Part shown: positions 48,892 to 59,858 of the stretch, one piece after another | Layout of the letters: every line of letters starts with the position of its first letter | How positions within the stretch are numbered: position 1 is the stretch's first letter | Source of the DNA: Bartonella sp. HY038 | GTDB lineage: Bacteria; Pseudomonadota; Alphaproteobacteria; Rhizobiales; Rhizobiaceae | Assembly: GCF_014117425.1 (NCBI RefSeq) | Contig: NZ_CP059725.1 | Coordinates: forward strand, 2,666,001-2,730,000 | Direction: 5' to 3' | Length of the DNA: 64,000 nt | Notes under the pieces: generated by a model | The model's database searches: none | The model's input: only the letters and a program-made list of their open reading frames with translations | Told to the model about the DNA's origin: nothing | Made by a program: the position numbers and the translations under genes

Positions 48892-49134
48892 AAGTTTCAC
48901 GACTTTTAAGAGAGCGTTTAAAAGCATTTTGGGCTGAAATTTTGCACGCAATTTACGAGAGACATTATTTAAATCAAGCATTATTTTGATAATGAAAGCA
49001 CATCTTTTTATCTTTGCCTTTATCAAAAACCTATAATGATATTTTTCTATCACGACAATAAATCATGCTAGAACCAAGATTAGAATGCTTTTTCATTTTT
49101 TTAGAAAGATTGCAATAAATCAACATATTAAACT

Positions 49135-50685
49135 TTAAGCTGCCTTAGAAAACCTTTCATTGCCAATGCGGTAGGATAAGGCTTCTGCCAAATGTTTACG
49201 GCTTAATTTTTCACTATTATCAAGATCAGCAATGGTACGCGCAACCTTTAAAACACGGTGATAAGCGCGTGCCGAAAGGCGTTTTTTTTCCGCCATATCA
49301 TGCAGCAATGCTTGCCCACCATTATCGAGTAGAGCAATTTTTTCAATAATTGCCGCCGGACAATCGCCATTGGTGCGAATATCATTTAACCCCATGGCTT
49401 GAAAGCGTCTTATCTGTATCAATCTTGCATTAGCTACGCGTGCAGCAGCCTTTTCGCTTGGCTCAGGGGTCGCTGGCCTCATCAAATCGCGAGCAGAGAG
49501 TGCAGGAACTTCAATACGAAGGTCAATGCGATCAAGGAGTGGCCCAGAAATGCGGGCTTGGTAATCGCTTTCACAACGGGGGCCACGCGCGCAAACATGA
49601 CCTGGTTCTCCGGCCATACCGCAACGACAAGGGTTCATTGCTGCGATTAATTGAAAATTTGCAGGATAGCTAATATGATGATTAGCACGCGCTATAACAC
49701 TTTCACCGCTTTCTAAAGGTTGGCGTAATGAATCAAGTACTTGTGGTGAAAATTCAGGAAATTCATCCAAGAATAGCACCCCATTATGAGCAAGAGAAAC
49801 TTCGCCAGGCTTTGCTTTAAGGCCGCCGCCGATCATTGCGGCCATGGACGCTGAATGGTGCGGCGCGCGAAAGGGGCGCTGCATAGATAAAGAATTGGCC
49901 GTATTATCACCTTGTATTTGCGTACTTCCTGAGATTGATGCAATCATCGATACATCCAAAAATTCTCTTGCATCAAGTACTGGTAAAATTGAAGGCATGC
50001 GCGCTGCAAGCATTGATTTTCCTGATCCTGGTGGACCAATAAATAAAAGATTATGCCGCCCTGCCGCCGCAACCTCCAAGGCGCGTTTTGCAACTTCTTG
50101 TCCTTTAATATCTGCAAGATCTGGCATTGCATGTTGTTTGGTTATCGCTTGAATTTGCGGGCGCACTAATATTTGTGCGCCTTTAAAATGATTGGCGAGT
50201 TGCAAAAGATGTTTAGGACTTAAAATATCAAGCTCATCAGATGCCCAAGCCGCTTCTGCGCCGCAATCATGGGGGCAAATTAACCCACGCCCCATCCCCA
50301 CCGCGAACATGGCTGCGGGTAAAGCACCACTAACAGGCGCTATGCTACCATCAAGGGATAGTTCGCCAAGGGCAATATAACGCTCGCTAATGTCTTTTGG
50401 TAAAACCCCCATGCTTATCATTAAGCCAATGGCGATGGGTAAATCATAATGGGAGCCTTCTTTTGGCAAGTCTGCAGGAGCAAGATTAACTGTTACACGC
50501 TTTACCGGCATAGAAAGACCACTGGCATGTAAAGCCGCCTGAATACGCTCCCGGCTTTCTGCCACCGCCTTATCAGCAAGACCAACAATAGACATACCCA
50601 TTTTACCGGGGGCTATCATAACCTGTACATCAACAGGCAAAGCATCAATGCCGCGAAAGGCAACGGTGGTAATCCGTGCAACCAT
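49135..50685 (-). CDS. comM: ComM/YifB family Mg-chelatase-like AAA+ ATPase
   Basis: A 516-residue ATPase: N-terminal lon-protease-like domain (residues 1-160, VGLADKAVAESRERI), AAA+ core with Walker A GPPGSGKSMLA, LFLDEFPEF and the Cys-rich insertion MNPCRCGMAGEP, and a C-terminal Mg-chelatase domain. ComM is a branch-migration helicase for integrating donor DNA in natural transformation; the family is wider and competence is not implied. Confidence 0.93.
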   Translation of the reverse strand: MVARITTVAFRGIDALPVDVQVMIAPGKMGMSIVGLADKAVAESRERIQAALHASGLSMPVKRVTVNLAPADLPKEGSHYDLPIAIGLMISMGVLPKDISERYIALGELSLDGSIAPVSGALPAAMFAVGMGRGLICPHDCGAEAAWASDELDILSPKHLLQLANHFKGAQILVRPQIQAITKQHAMPDLADIKGQEVAKRALEVAAAGRHNLLFIGPPGSGKSMLAARMPSILPVLDAREFLDVSMIASISGSTQIQGDNTANSLSMQRPFRAPHHSASMAAMIGGGLKAKPGEVSLAHNGVLFLDEFPEFSPQVLDSLRQPLESGESVIARANHHISYPANFQLIAAMNPCRCGMAGEPGHVCARGPRCESDYQARISGPLLDRIDLRIEVPALSARDLMRPATPEPSEKAAARVANARLIQIRRFQAMGLNDIRTNGDCPAAIIEKIALLDNGGQALLHDMAEKKRLSARAYHRVLKVARTIADLDNSEKLSRKHLAEALSYRIGNERFSKAA

Positions 50686-51152
50686 AATTATCCCCCGATA
50701 ATATGTTTAATAGAATTATTCCCCTGTTTAAGTTTGGAGCACGTTTATTTAGCATAGTTACAACAAACCTAATCCTTAGCCAGCAAATCATATAACGCCA
50801 TAAAAATCAAGAACAATAAGAGAACAAATGAATTTTGATAGCCAATTTTAAGATAATGGCTTGAATAAGTCTTAGAAAAATGTGGATGACGTTGAGTAAT
50901 TCAAGGATTATTGCAAGGTTTTGCGGCGGCAAGTCATTAAACAGCCTAATTGTAACGCGATTTAACCTCTTGTAGCATTTTTTTTGTATAAAAATGTTGC
51001 ACATGTGCCATGTTTAACCATTCTTTGACAAAGATGTTGGACATTATAGAAAGTCAGCTTTTGTCTTGGGCAGCAACATGCTATGAAAAAAGTTGGACTA
51101 TGGTTATATATACTTTGGTGCTTTATTAAGAAATTGGGTTAAAAAACAAGCA
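50686..51152. other. Intergenic region between comM and tamA
   Basis: Divergent promoters. A 65-codon minus-strand frame (50807-51004) is hydrophobic but has no ribosome binding site and looks like chance. Nothing else seen. Confidence 0.5.
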
Positions 51153-53120
51153 ATGCAAATACTAAAAACGCATCATAAACTGCGTCTTACCGCTTCAGCA
51201 CTAACATTGCTGATGGGGCTTTCATTTGCTTGCATAGTACCGGTTGAGGCGCAAGCTTTTGATCTTTTTGGTATCCATTTATGGGGTAAAAAAGAAGTCA
51301 AAGTTGACCCTGATATGATTGGAACGCCCAAATATTATGAAGTTGAAGTAAAATCAGCTGCTGGCTCCCCTGAAGAGGGAGAATCAACCGCTAAAGATGC
51401 CTCATCCTTGGTTGCCGAAGAAGATAAAGCGGCATCAGGCTCTGCAGGTCTTTTGGCGCGAGCAAAGGGTGATTACAATAAAATTCTTGCAGCACTTTAT
51501 GCAGAAGGCCGTTATGGCGGCGTTATTTCAATTACCATTGACGGTAAAGAAGCATCAGACTTTCCAATTGATGCCGAATTTCCAGACCATACCAAAATTG
51601 TTATTACGGTTGATAGTGGGCCAGAATACAAGTTTTCGCGCGCTGCAGTGCATGAATTAGCGCCGCCTACTAATGATCCCAAAGACAAGGTTCCCTTACC
51701 AGTAGATCAAGGTTATGGAGTTGGTGATGTTGCAAAATCGGGTACTGTTTTTAAAGCAGAAGCCCTAGCGGTAGAAGGTTGGCGTCAGCAAGGTTATGCT
51801 AAGGCGAAGGTTACCAATCGCGAAGTTGTTGCCGATCACGCCAATAATACTATTGATGCTGTCATTGATATTGACCAAGGACGACTTGCGCATTTGGGCC
51901 CGTTAACGGTTAGTAATATTTCCAAACGCGCGCGTATGGATTCGGCCTTTGTGGCTTGGATGACAGGTTTAAAAGAGGGACAAGAATATGACCCTGATGA
52001 CATTAAAAAGGCGAATAAACGTTTAGCACGCTTAGAAGTTTTCCGCGCCGCTAATGTGCGCGAAGCTGATGAAATTGAAGCAGATGGAAGTTTACCGTTA
52101 AACCTTGTACTTGATGAGCGTCCGCCACGCCGTTATGGTGTTGGTGCCAACTATTCAACCCTTGATGGGGCTGGTTTTGAAGCCTATTGGATGCATCGCA
52201 ACTTATTCGGCCGTGCTGAGCGCTTGCGTTTTGATGCCAAGATTAGCGGTATTGGTGGTAGCCAAAGCGATTCTTATAATCCGCAAAATTATAGCTATTT
52301 GTTAGGCACAACCTTTACAAAACCGGGTGTCTTTACCCCAGATACAGATTTTATAACTAGCCTTAAAGGTGAACGTGAGGTGGTTGATAATTATACCGCC
52401 ACTGGTGTTTATCTACAAACGGGCTTCACCCATATGTTTAATGATGAATTATCCGGCCGTATTTACGCCAATGCTGCACGCATTCGGTCAAAAGATGATT
52501 ATTATGGTGCGCGTAATTTTACCACAATGGGTCTATTGGGTGGTTTACTTTATGATAACCGCAATGACAAGACCGACCCAAGCAGCGGTTTTTATGGCGA
52601 AGTTGTATTAGAGCCAGTTTATGAAGCTGAATATGGTAATTTTATTGGCAAAGGTACTGTTGAAGGGCGCACTTATTACGCACTTGATAAACGTAATCGC
52701 TATGTTTTAGCAGGGCGTGTCAAAGTTGGATCCATTGTTGGACCTGATGCTTCGCAAATTCCATCAAACATGTTGTTCTTTGCTGGTGGTGGCGGCTCGG
52801 TGCGTGGTTACGGTTATCGCAATATTGGTGTCAAAAAAGAAACCGGTGATATTGTCGGTGGTCGCTCATTGGTCGAAGGTTCGCTTGAAGCGCGCGGCAT
52901 GATTACCGAAAGTCTTGGGCTTGTCGGCTTTGTTGATGCTGGTGTTGTTGGTGAAAATTCCTATCCTGATTTTGATGAAAATACCAAAATTGGTGCAGGT
53001 GTTGGCGTAAGATATAAGACAGGGCTTGGTCCTTTGAGGTTTGATGTTGCTATGCCGACAAAACGCGAAAGCGGTGACCCCAAACTTGGTTTTTATATTG
53101 GTATTGGACAAGCTTTTTAA
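51153..53120 (+). CDS. tamA: TamA, outer membrane BamA-like protein of the TAM complex
   Basis: About 655 residues: signal peptide (ends VEAQA), three POTRA domains (about 100-340) and a 16-strand Omp85 barrel with the conserved loop GGGGSVRGYGYRNIG and C-terminal YIGIGQAF ending in Phe. TamA works with TamB to insert outer membrane proteins or transport lipids. Followed by tamB in the same direction 200 bp later. The frame extends upstream to a TTG at 51093; the ATG at 51153 gives a normal signal peptide. Confidence 0.93.
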   Translation: MQILKTHHKLRLTASALTLLMGLSFACIVPVEAQAFDLFGIHLWGKKEVKVDPDMIGTPKYYEVEVKSAAGSPEEGESTAKDASSLVAEEDKAASGSAGLLARAKGDYNKILAALYAEGRYGGVISITIDGKEASDFPIDAEFPDHTKIVITVDSGPEYKFSRAAVHELAPPTNDPKDKVPLPVDQGYGVGDVAKSGTVFKAEALAVEGWRQQGYAKAKVTNREVVADHANNTIDAVIDIDQGRLAHLGPLTVSNISKRARMDSAFVAWMTGLKEGQEYDPDDIKKANKRLARLEVFRAANVREADEIEADGSLPLNLVLDERPPRRYGVGANYSTLDGAGFEAYWMHRNLFGRAERLRFDAKISGIGGSQSDSYNPQNYSYLLGTTFTKPGVFTPDTDFITSLKGEREVVDNYTATGVYLQTGFTHMFNDELSGRIYANAARIRSKDDYYGARNFTTMGLLGGLLYDNRNDKTDPSSGFYGEVVLEPVYEAEYGNFIGKGTVEGRTYYALDKRNRYVLAGRVKVGSIVGPDASQIPSNMLFFAGGGGSVRGYGYRNIGVKKETGDIVGGRSLVEGSLEARGMITESLGLVGFVDAGVVGENSYPDFDENTKIGAGVGVRYKTGLGPLRFDVAMPTKRESGDPKLGFYIGIGQAF

Positions 53121-53322
53121 TAAAAGTTTCTTAATATAAGTGTGTTAATATAGCTATTAAATTTAATAACACAAAGTTCATGCGGCATTTAAACTGCAAA
53201 GACACTCAAATTTAAGTGTTTAATAAGGCTTTTAACGAAGTAAAATATTTTCAAACGTAAAGATGGTTAGTATTTTTACTTTTTGAGAGTGACGCTTTAA
53301 AATAAATGGATATGCTCAAGTG

Positions 53323-56300
53323 ATGAAACAGGCAAATTATACATATTTTAAATTAGCAAGAATGATTGCTATTTTTGTCATGAGTATTTTTGTGATGAGC
53401 ATGTCGAGCTTAGGCAACGCCATTGCCCAAAATGCGACAGATGGACAAAATACAACGGATAGTCAAAAAGCAGACGAAGATAAATCTTGGTTTTTGACCT
53501 TTGTTGAACAACAATTATCCACCCCTAACCGCAAAATCGTTATTTCAGATATTAGTGGTGCTTTGTCTTCAACTGCGTCAATTGGCTCAATCACGATTGC
53601 TGACCGCCAAGGCGTTTGGCTTAAAATTTCAAAAGCTGAGCTCGACTGGAACCGTTTGGCGCTCTTGCGTGGGCGCATTTCTGTTAACAGTCTTAAAGCC
53701 CAAAAAATTGATGTTTATCGCAAACCCCTACCCGATACAACGCCAACCATACCTGATCCAGAAGCAAAGGGATTTTCGTTACCAGAACTGCCGGTTTCGG
53801 TTGAAGTTGGCGCATTAACTGCTAATGAATTAATGCTAGGTGAAGACCTTTTTGGCTTGCAAGCAACGGTTTCTCTTGATGGTAGCGTTAATCTTGCAGG
53901 TGGTGAATTAAGCTCTAAATTTGCGATTAAGCGCCTTGATGGACAAGGCGGCTTTACACTGATTGCTGATTATTCCAATAAGACTGGCGGCGTAAAAATC
54001 GATCTTGATTTAAATGAACCGCAAAATGGTATTGCAGCTAATTTATTAAATATTGAAGGCCGCCCTGCATTAATTATGAGCGTTAAGGGCGATGGTACCA
54101 TTGATGATCTTGATGTTAAAATCTCTATGGATGCAGCAGGTCAATCAGTTGTTAATGGTAATGTGAGCCTTAAAAAAGATGAAAAAGGACGTAATATTGG
54201 CGTCAAATTGAATGGCCCCATCGCTATATTAATGCCGCAACAATATCGCCCATTTTTTGGTAGCGAGACAGCTTTGGCCGTTGATGCATCAACCCTTGAT
54301 GCCGGTGGATTTATCCTGCATTCAATGACAATTGATGGCAAGGCCATCAAGGTTGCTGCCACTGCGCAAACAGCAAGTGATGGTTTTTTGCGCCACCTCA
54401 ATGTTAATGCGCAATTAGCAGCCGAAAATGGCGGCGCATTGGTTCTGCCAGTTTCTGGCGGTCAAACAACCATACAAAATATGGCGTTTAATATTGATTA
54501 TGGTAGCCCAAATACTGATAATTGGAGTGGCAAGCTAGTTATTAATAAGCTGGCAACGACGGGTTTTAATGCTGGTGATGTAACCATTAATTTAGGTGGA
54601 CTTGCACAAAATCTTGATATGCCCGCAAGCCGCCATGTTACAGTTTTAGCCCAAGGCGGTCTTAATCATATAGGTCTTTCTTCAAGTGATGCCAGTAATG
54701 CTTTGGGTGATAAAATTGCCCTTGATGTCAACCTTGATATCAAACCACAAACCCCGATTATCATTAATAAGTTTGATGTAAGTGCAAACGGCTTTCTCCT
54801 CTTTTTAAAAGGTGAAGTTGATCGTTTGGTCTTTCGCGGTGACATTGGTTTAAAGGCACAAAGCCTTGCGCCGTTCTCAGGTCTTGCAGGTCGTAATCTT
54901 GCAGGCTCTAGCGATCTTACCATGAGTGGTAATATTGAGCTTGCAACCGGTGCTGCTAATATTATTTTAAATGGTAAGGCAAGCGGCATTAAAACTGGTG
55001 TTGAAATTGCTGACCGCATTTTGGCAAGCGAAGTAATTCTATCTGGCGGCATTGGCCGTGATAGCTATGGTCTTCATGCTCGTGAATTAAAAATTGCCAA
55101 TAAGGATGTCAGCATTTCTGCAAATGGTGATTTGGGAAGCTCCTCTGCTTTAATGGATTTTGGCATAAGCTTGAGTAATCTTCAACTTATCAACCCGCAA
55201 ATTAAAGGTGGGGTTGATGTTCGTGCAGCTTTACGCGGCCATAATTCTTTCTTGACTATTGGCGCTACGACCACCATCAAAAATGCTGTATTGCAAGGGC
55301 GTAAACTTGAAAATTTTAATCTTGCATTTAACGGTATTTTAGATAGCACAAGCCAGCTGAAGAGCAATTTTTCAGGTTTCTCCTTTGCTAATGGTCGCTT
55401 TGACAATCAGCCTCTTGCGTTAGATGCAGCTTTTCAACAAGCACCACAAGGTTTTGCACTGGATAGTTTAAATGTAACTCTTGGTAAAACCAGTCTTAGC
55501 GGTTCGTTAATTCATAATCTTAATGGGCTTATTGATGGAAAATTCCATTTGGATAGTCCTGATATTGGACCATTGGTAGCTCTTGGCTTAATGAACGGTA
55601 AAGGGCAAGCCTTAGCTGATATTAGCCTTAATGGCGAAAATGGCAAACAAAATGCCTCTTTAATTGCCAATGCAAAAAATATCGATGTTGCAGGCAATAA
55701 GCTTGGTAATCTTGATGCCAAGGTTCATGTCATTGATCTTTTTGGTGTTCCGCAAGCTGAAGGTAGCTTAAACGGTACAAAGATTATTGCAGGTTCTGTC
55801 AAAATTAATGAAGTTAATTTTGTTAGTACGGTTGAAAATGGTGCGTCGCATTTTTCAACAACGGCCAAACTTGAAAACAATACTAATATTGATGTAGGCG
55901 GGGCGTTAAAACCACTTGATAATGATGGTTGGCAATTAACCCTTGGTCAGGCGCAAGTGCGGCAAAATGCAATGGATGTCAAATTGTTGCAACCTGCCAC
56001 TATTTCATTAGCCGGAAGCGGCGCTATTACCATTGACCAATTATTATTGGCCGTTGCCGGCGGTAAAATTGCAGTAAGCGGCACAGTACATGATAGCATT
56101 AATATGGCGGTTGACATTAATGCGCTGCCTTTATCGGTTGCCAACATGGTGATGCCAGAGCTTGCCGCACGCGGTGTTATTAATGGTAAAGCGCAAATAA
56201 GTGGGCCCAAAGCTAAACCCAATGTTGTTTTTAGTCTTAAAGGTGATGATTTAACTGCAGAGCCAGCAATTAAATATGGCTTACCAGCCTTAACATTAAC

Positions 56301-58035
56301 TGCTGATGGTAATACGAATGGTGATGTTTTGAGCATTGCAACACGTATTGTTGGTGGCGGCTTAGATGTTGGTGCTAAAGGCAATATTGATATTGCTAAA
56401 CAAGGGCTTGATGTTGATGTAACATTAACCCAATTGCCGATTGCCCTTGCCAATAGCATTGTCAAAGGACAAAATCTTGCAGGGCAAGTGGTAGGTAACG
56501 CCCATATTAGCGGAACCTTCAAAAACCCGCAAGCCAGTTTTAATGCGCAAGCAACAGGCATATCGACCACAGTATTAAAAGATAATGGTCTTGCACCTAT
56601 TGGTGTAAAATTGCAGGGAAGTTTTGACAATAATATTGCAACCATTGGTGCGTTAGAAGTTAATGGCCCTTCAAACTTGAAAATAAATGCAAGCGGTACA
56701 GTGCCAGTATCGGGCAATGGTCTTGATTTAAAAATCAATGGTAATGCACCCTTGGCACTTGCCAATAGGTTCCTTGCTAAGCGCGGCGCGCAGCTTTCAG
56801 GTGCGTTAAATGTTCATGCAACCGTTGCTGGTAGTTTTACCAAACCAGAGCTTGGCGGCGGTTTTGAAGTCGCAAATGGTCAATTTTTAGATCCTGAAAC
56901 AAATGCTCGGTTCACACAAATTGCACTTTCTGGTAATTTGAGTGGCGAAACCGTAACCATATCTAATATTTCGGCTCGCTCAGCAAGTGGCGGCGGGATG
57001 AGTGGCGGCGGCACAATTTCTATTAATGTCGCTCAAGGTATGCCGGCCGATATTACCATTAATCTCAATCACTTACGCTATAATGACAATAATATGGTGG
57101 TGGTGACAGTTAATGGTCATGTAACTGCCAAAGGTCCATTAATGAGCGATGTTGAAATTGGCGGTGATGTATTGATTGAAAAGGCAGAGATTCGCGTGCC
57201 TGATAGTTTTGGTGGTGCAGCACAAATTGACGTCCAACATAAGCACATGACCAAGCCAATTGAAACCACTTTAGAACGTGCTGGCATTGAAACTAAGCCG
57301 CAAACAAAGACTGAAAAAGCTGCAAATACACGTGTTAATGGGCCAAAACTTAATCTAATGATACGTGCCCCTAACCAGATTTTTGTACGCGGCCGCGGTC
57401 TTGATACTGAACTTGGTGGGACTTTGCGCCTTGTTGGGCCGGTAAATGATATTCGCCCTGTCGGTGGCTTTAACATGATCCGCGGTCGCTTGGAAATTCT
57501 AACGCAGCGTTTGACCTTTGAAGAAGGCCAAGTGACGATGAGCGGTAACTTTAACCCCGACATCAACTTTGTTGCGAACACGCAAAGCGATGATACCACT
57601 GTTACGGTTACGGTGAAGGGTACGCCAAGCGATCTTGATATCAGCTTTACCTCGCAGCCTGAATTGCCACAAGATGAAGTGTTGGCACGGCTAATCTTCA
57701 ATCGCTCAATCAGTGAATTATCACCCTTCCAGATTGCACAGCTTGCGGCTGCCGCAGCAGAGCTTGCCGGCCTTACGAATAATTCCTTGATGGGTAGTTT
57801 ACGCTCTGCCACCGGCCTTGATGATCTTGACGTTGTTACCGATGCTAAGGGGAATACTGGCGTACGAGCTGGGCGTTATATCAGAGATAATATCTATCTT
57901 GGTGTGGAAGCAGGTTCTGGCGGCGATACCAAAGGAACAATTAATCTTGATATTACCAAAAACTTAAAAGCAAAAGGCGCGGTTGGGTCTGATGCCAATT
58001 CAAGTGTTGGCGTCTTTTACGAAAAAGATTATTAA
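53323..58035 (+). CDS. tamB: TamB, translocation and assembly module inner membrane protein
   Basis: About 1570 residues with an N-terminal membrane anchor/signal (about 9-33) and a very long beta-rich AsmA-like periplasmic groove with repeated LxxL and G-rich strands. The C-terminal 300 residues are the DUF490/TamB domain (GPVNDIRPVGGFNMIRGRLE, LARLIFNRSISELSPFQIAQ). It spans the periplasm, with TamA at the outer membrane, and is proposed to carry phospholipid. Start used is the ATG after a GTG. Confidence 0.95.
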   Translation: MKQANYTYFKLARMIAIFVMSIFVMSMSSLGNAIAQNATDGQNTTDSQKADEDKSWFLTFVEQQLSTPNRKIVISDISGALSSTASIGSITIADRQGVWLKISKAELDWNRLALLRGRISVNSLKAQKIDVYRKPLPDTTPTIPDPEAKGFSLPELPVSVEVGALTANELMLGEDLFGLQATVSLDGSVNLAGGELSSKFAIKRLDGQGGFTLIADYSNKTGGVKIDLDLNEPQNGIAANLLNIEGRPALIMSVKGDGTIDDLDVKISMDAAGQSVVNGNVSLKKDEKGRNIGVKLNGPIAILMPQQYRPFFGSETALAVDASTLDAGGFILHSMTIDGKAIKVAATAQTASDGFLRHLNVNAQLAAENGGALVLPVSGGQTTIQNMAFNIDYGSPNTDNWSGKLVINKLATTGFNAGDVTINLGGLAQNLDMPASRHVTVLAQGGLNHIGLSSSDASNALGDKIALDVNLDIKPQTPIIINKFDVSANGFLLFLKGEVDRLVFRGDIGLKAQSLAPFSGLAGRNLAGSSDLTMSGNIELATGAANIILNGKASGIKTGVEIADRILASEVILSGGIGRDSYGLHARELKIANKDVSISANGDLGSSSALMDFGISLSNLQLINPQIKGGVDVRAALRGHNSFLTIGATTTIKNAVLQGRKLENFNLAFNGILDSTSQLKSNFSGFSFANGRFDNQPLALDAAFQQAPQGFALDSLNVTLGKTSLSGSLIHNLNGLIDGKFHLDSPDIGPLVALGLMNGKGQALADISLNGENGKQNASLIANAKNIDVAGNKLGNLDAKVHVIDLFGVPQAEGSLNGTKIIAGSVKINEVNFVSTVENGASHFSTTAKLENNTNIDVGGALKPLDNDGWQLTLGQAQVRQNAMDVKLLQPATISLAGSGAITIDQLLLAVAGGKIAVSGTVHDSINMAVDINALPLSVANMVMPELAARGVINGKAQISGPKAKPNVVFSLKGDDLTAEPAIKYGLPALTLTADGNTNGDVLSIATRIVGGGLDVGAKGNIDIAKQGLDVDVTLTQLPIALANSIVKGQNLAGQVVGNAHISGTFKNPQASFNAQATGISTTVLKDNGLAPIGVKLQGSFDNNIATIGALEVNGPSNLKINASGTVPVSGNGLDLKINGNAPLALANRFLAKRGAQLSGALNVHATVAGSFTKPELGGGFEVANGQFLDPETNARFTQIALSGNLSGETVTISNISARSASGGGMSGGGTISINVAQGMPADITINLNHLRYNDNNMVVVTVNGHVTAKGPLMSDVEIGGDVLIEKAEIRVPDSFGGAAQIDVQHKHMTKPIETTLERAGIETKPQTKTEKAANTRVNGPKLNLMIRAPNQIFVRGRGLDTELGGTLRLVGPVNDIRPVGGFNMIRGRLEILTQRLTFEEGQVTMSGNFNPDINFVANTQSDDTTVTVTVKGTPSDLDISFTSQPELPQDEVLARLIFNRSISELSPFQIAQLAAAAAELAGLTNNSLMGSLRSATGLDDLDVVTDAKGNTGVRAGRYIRDNIYLGVEAGSGGDTKGTINLDITKNLKAKGAVGSDANSSVGVFYEKDY

Positions 58036-58528
58036 TCATTTATGTTGTGATTTAACGACAATTTTTGAGATTACATATAAAGCGCTGATTATTAAAGTCA
58101 GCGCTTTATTTTTTACAATTTAATATTGAAGAAAATATCGATTTCAAAATCTATTTGACTTTATTTTTTGCTCACTAGACGCATAAATGATAAAAATACA
58201 TAAAAATTTAAAAATTATATAGTTAGCACTCGCAAAAACCAACATTGCTGCATATATATTATGCAAATCATAGTATCGCATATTTAATTGTTCTTTAGAC
58301 TTGATATTTACCCAATTATAGTAATTCATGCCATGCGGGGAAATTTTATAGTTCATGCCTTATCTCTGCGCGTTGATAACTAGAAACGCTGCAAAAGCTA
58401 TGATAGGTAGAGGAACGTTTAAAAGTGCGATTGTCAATTAATTGCTTGAAATTTATTTTATGAGCATTGGCAGGTTTTAGAATTTAATGATGTGGCCTGC
58501 TTGATGCCGCCACGAGAAAGAGGACAAT
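58036..58528. other. Intergenic region between tamB and the DnaJ-like gene
   Basis: Holds the tamB terminator. A minus-strand frame of 70 codons (58144-58356) with one hydrophobic segment has no ribosome binding site; I do not call it. Otherwise nothing seen. Confidence 0.5.
58078..58113 (+). terminator. Terminator after tamB
   Basis: TAAAGCGCTGA and TCAGCGCTTTA pair around TTATTAAAG, followed by TTTTTT. 42 bases past the tamB stop. Confidence 0.92.
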
Positions 58529-59428
58529 ATGCGCGATCCCTATACGGTTTTAGGCGTTGCACGTTCGGCAAAACCGGAAGAGATTAAATCGGCTTTTCGT
58601 AAATTAGCCAAGAAATTCCATCCTGATCATAATAAGGATGATAAGAATTCTCAGACACGGTTTTCTGAAATTAGTCAGGCCTATGAAATTTTAGGTGACA
58701 AGGAAAAACGTGGTCAGTTTGACCGCGGTGAGATTGATGGTGAAGGTAAGCCAACCTATCAAGGTTTTCAAGGGACAGGCGGCGGTAGTCCTTTTGGAGA
58801 TTTTGGCGGCAGTAGACGCACATCAGGCTTTAGTACTAGCGGTTTTGACGCTGATGATTCGTTTTTCAGCGAAATATTTGGTCGTGGTACATCATCCCCC
58901 TTTGGCGGTGGTGCTCATCGCGCTCAACCAAAGCGTAAAGGCGATGATATTAATGCATCAATTTCAATTAGCCTTGAACAGGCCGTTGGCGCTGATAAGG
59001 TTGAAGCAATATTTCCTAATGGTAAAAACCTCAAAATAAAATTGCCAGAATTTGTAGAAGACGGTCAAGTTATTCGCTTAAAAGGTCAAGGCGAGGCTAT
59101 GCCAAGTGGCACCAATGGTGATGCCTTGATTACCATTCATTTTAAAAAGCATCCCAAATTCAGGCTTGAAGGTCGTGAGATACATCTTGATTTGCCGGTA
59201 GCTTTAAAAAATGCAGTGCTTGGTGCTAAGGAAGAAGTCGAAACCCTTGATGGCCGTGTTGCTGTCTCAGTTCCTGCATGGTCAAGTTCTGATCGTGTAC
59301 TGCGTTTAAAAGGCAAGGGCTTGCCATTAAAAACAGGCGGCCGCGCTGACTTTTACGTTCATGTACGCATTATGCTACCACAAGAAAAAGATGAAGCGCT
59401 AATTGAATTTTTAAATAATAATGGCTGA
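58529..59428 (+). CDS. DnaJ-family co-chaperone (CbpA-type)
   Basis: A 299-residue protein: J domain (2-65) with the HPD motif in FHPDHN, a Gly/Phe/Ser-rich linker (about 75-130), and the two DnaJ_C substrate domains (about 138-295). It lacks the zinc finger, as in CbpA. It stimulates the ATPase of DnaK and presents clients. AGAGGA precedes the ATG. Ends in a terminator. Confidence 0.93.
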   Translation: MRDPYTVLGVARSAKPEEIKSAFRKLAKKFHPDHNKDDKNSQTRFSEISQAYEILGDKEKRGQFDRGEIDGEGKPTYQGFQGTGGGSPFGDFGGSRRTSGFSTSGFDADDSFFSEIFGRGTSSPFGGGAHRAQPKRKGDDINASISISLEQAVGADKVEAIFPNGKNLKIKLPEFVEDGQVIRLKGQGEAMPSGTNGDALITIHFKKHPKFRLEGREIHLDLPVALKNAVLGAKEEVETLDGRVAVSVPAWSSSDRVLRLKGKGLPLKTGGRADFYVHVRIMLPQEKDEALIEFLNNNG

Positions 59429-59475
59429 TGGATTAAGCCTTAACCGCTGAATTAAATCTGTATTGATAATAGATT

Positions 59476-59508
59476 AAATGGCTCGTTTTTACGGGCCATT
59501 TTTATTTT
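59476..59508 (+). terminator. Terminator after the DnaJ-family gene
   Basis: AAATGGCTCG and CGGGCCATTT pair with a G-U pair around TTTTTA, followed by TTATTTT. Confidence 0.85.
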
Positions 59509-59670
59509 AGTATTTGAAAAAATGGGCCCAATTTTGCTAAAAAATGCATAAATTAAAGACTGCAGTGCAGGCAGACCCGTGTATTAGGTTGATGTAACCT
59601 CATTAAGAACGGTGAAACAATCAATTAAATCAATTTTAGCTCGTATTTTCGCTTGTTTAAAAAAAAGGCT

Positions 59671-59713
59671 TGCAGTATAAAACCTAACTATAATAGTCTA
59701 GTTTTATACTGCA
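59671..59713. promoter_or_regulatory. Nested inverted repeat around a -10-like TATAAT
   Basis: Outer arms TGCAGTATAAAAC (59671-59683) and GTTTTATACTGCA (59701-59713) are perfect reverse complements with 17 bp between. Inside, ACTAT-A-ATAGT (59687-59697) is itself palindromic and contains TATAAT (59689-59694). It lies 146 bp before the gene at 59859. Could be an operator or a strong RNA hairpin. Confidence 0.7.
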
Positions 59714-59858
59714 TTGTCTTGTCTGCCAAAAAATAGCTTTTGTAAAAGTCTAAAGGCTTAGTCTTGATTACTCCCCAACGGTTTTGACGCAAAATGCGGT
59801 AAAAATTTATGAGAGCATAGCGCGTTAATTTCGACGATATGCTTCACATGGAGCTTAA

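Larger units (their letters stand above)
59429..59858. other. 430-bp regulatory region before the 512-residue gene
   Basis: Contains the terminator of the DnaJ-type gene, the inverted repeat AGGTT-GATGT-AACCT (59586-59600), and a 43-bp nested inverted repeat (59671-59713) around a TATAAT. No coding frame. Confidence 0.6.

Noticed and set aside
50807..51004. 65-codon hydrophobic minus-strand frame before tamA
   Set aside because: No start signal; composition explained by AT-rich DNA.
55947..56765. 272-codon minus-strand open frame inside tamB (and 57117-57812)
   Set aside because: Antisense shadow of the repetitive, codon-biased tamB gene; low complexity, no start signal.
58144..58356. 70-codon minus-strand frame with a hydrophobic segment
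   Set aside because: No ribosome binding site, AT-rich, no recognisable motif.
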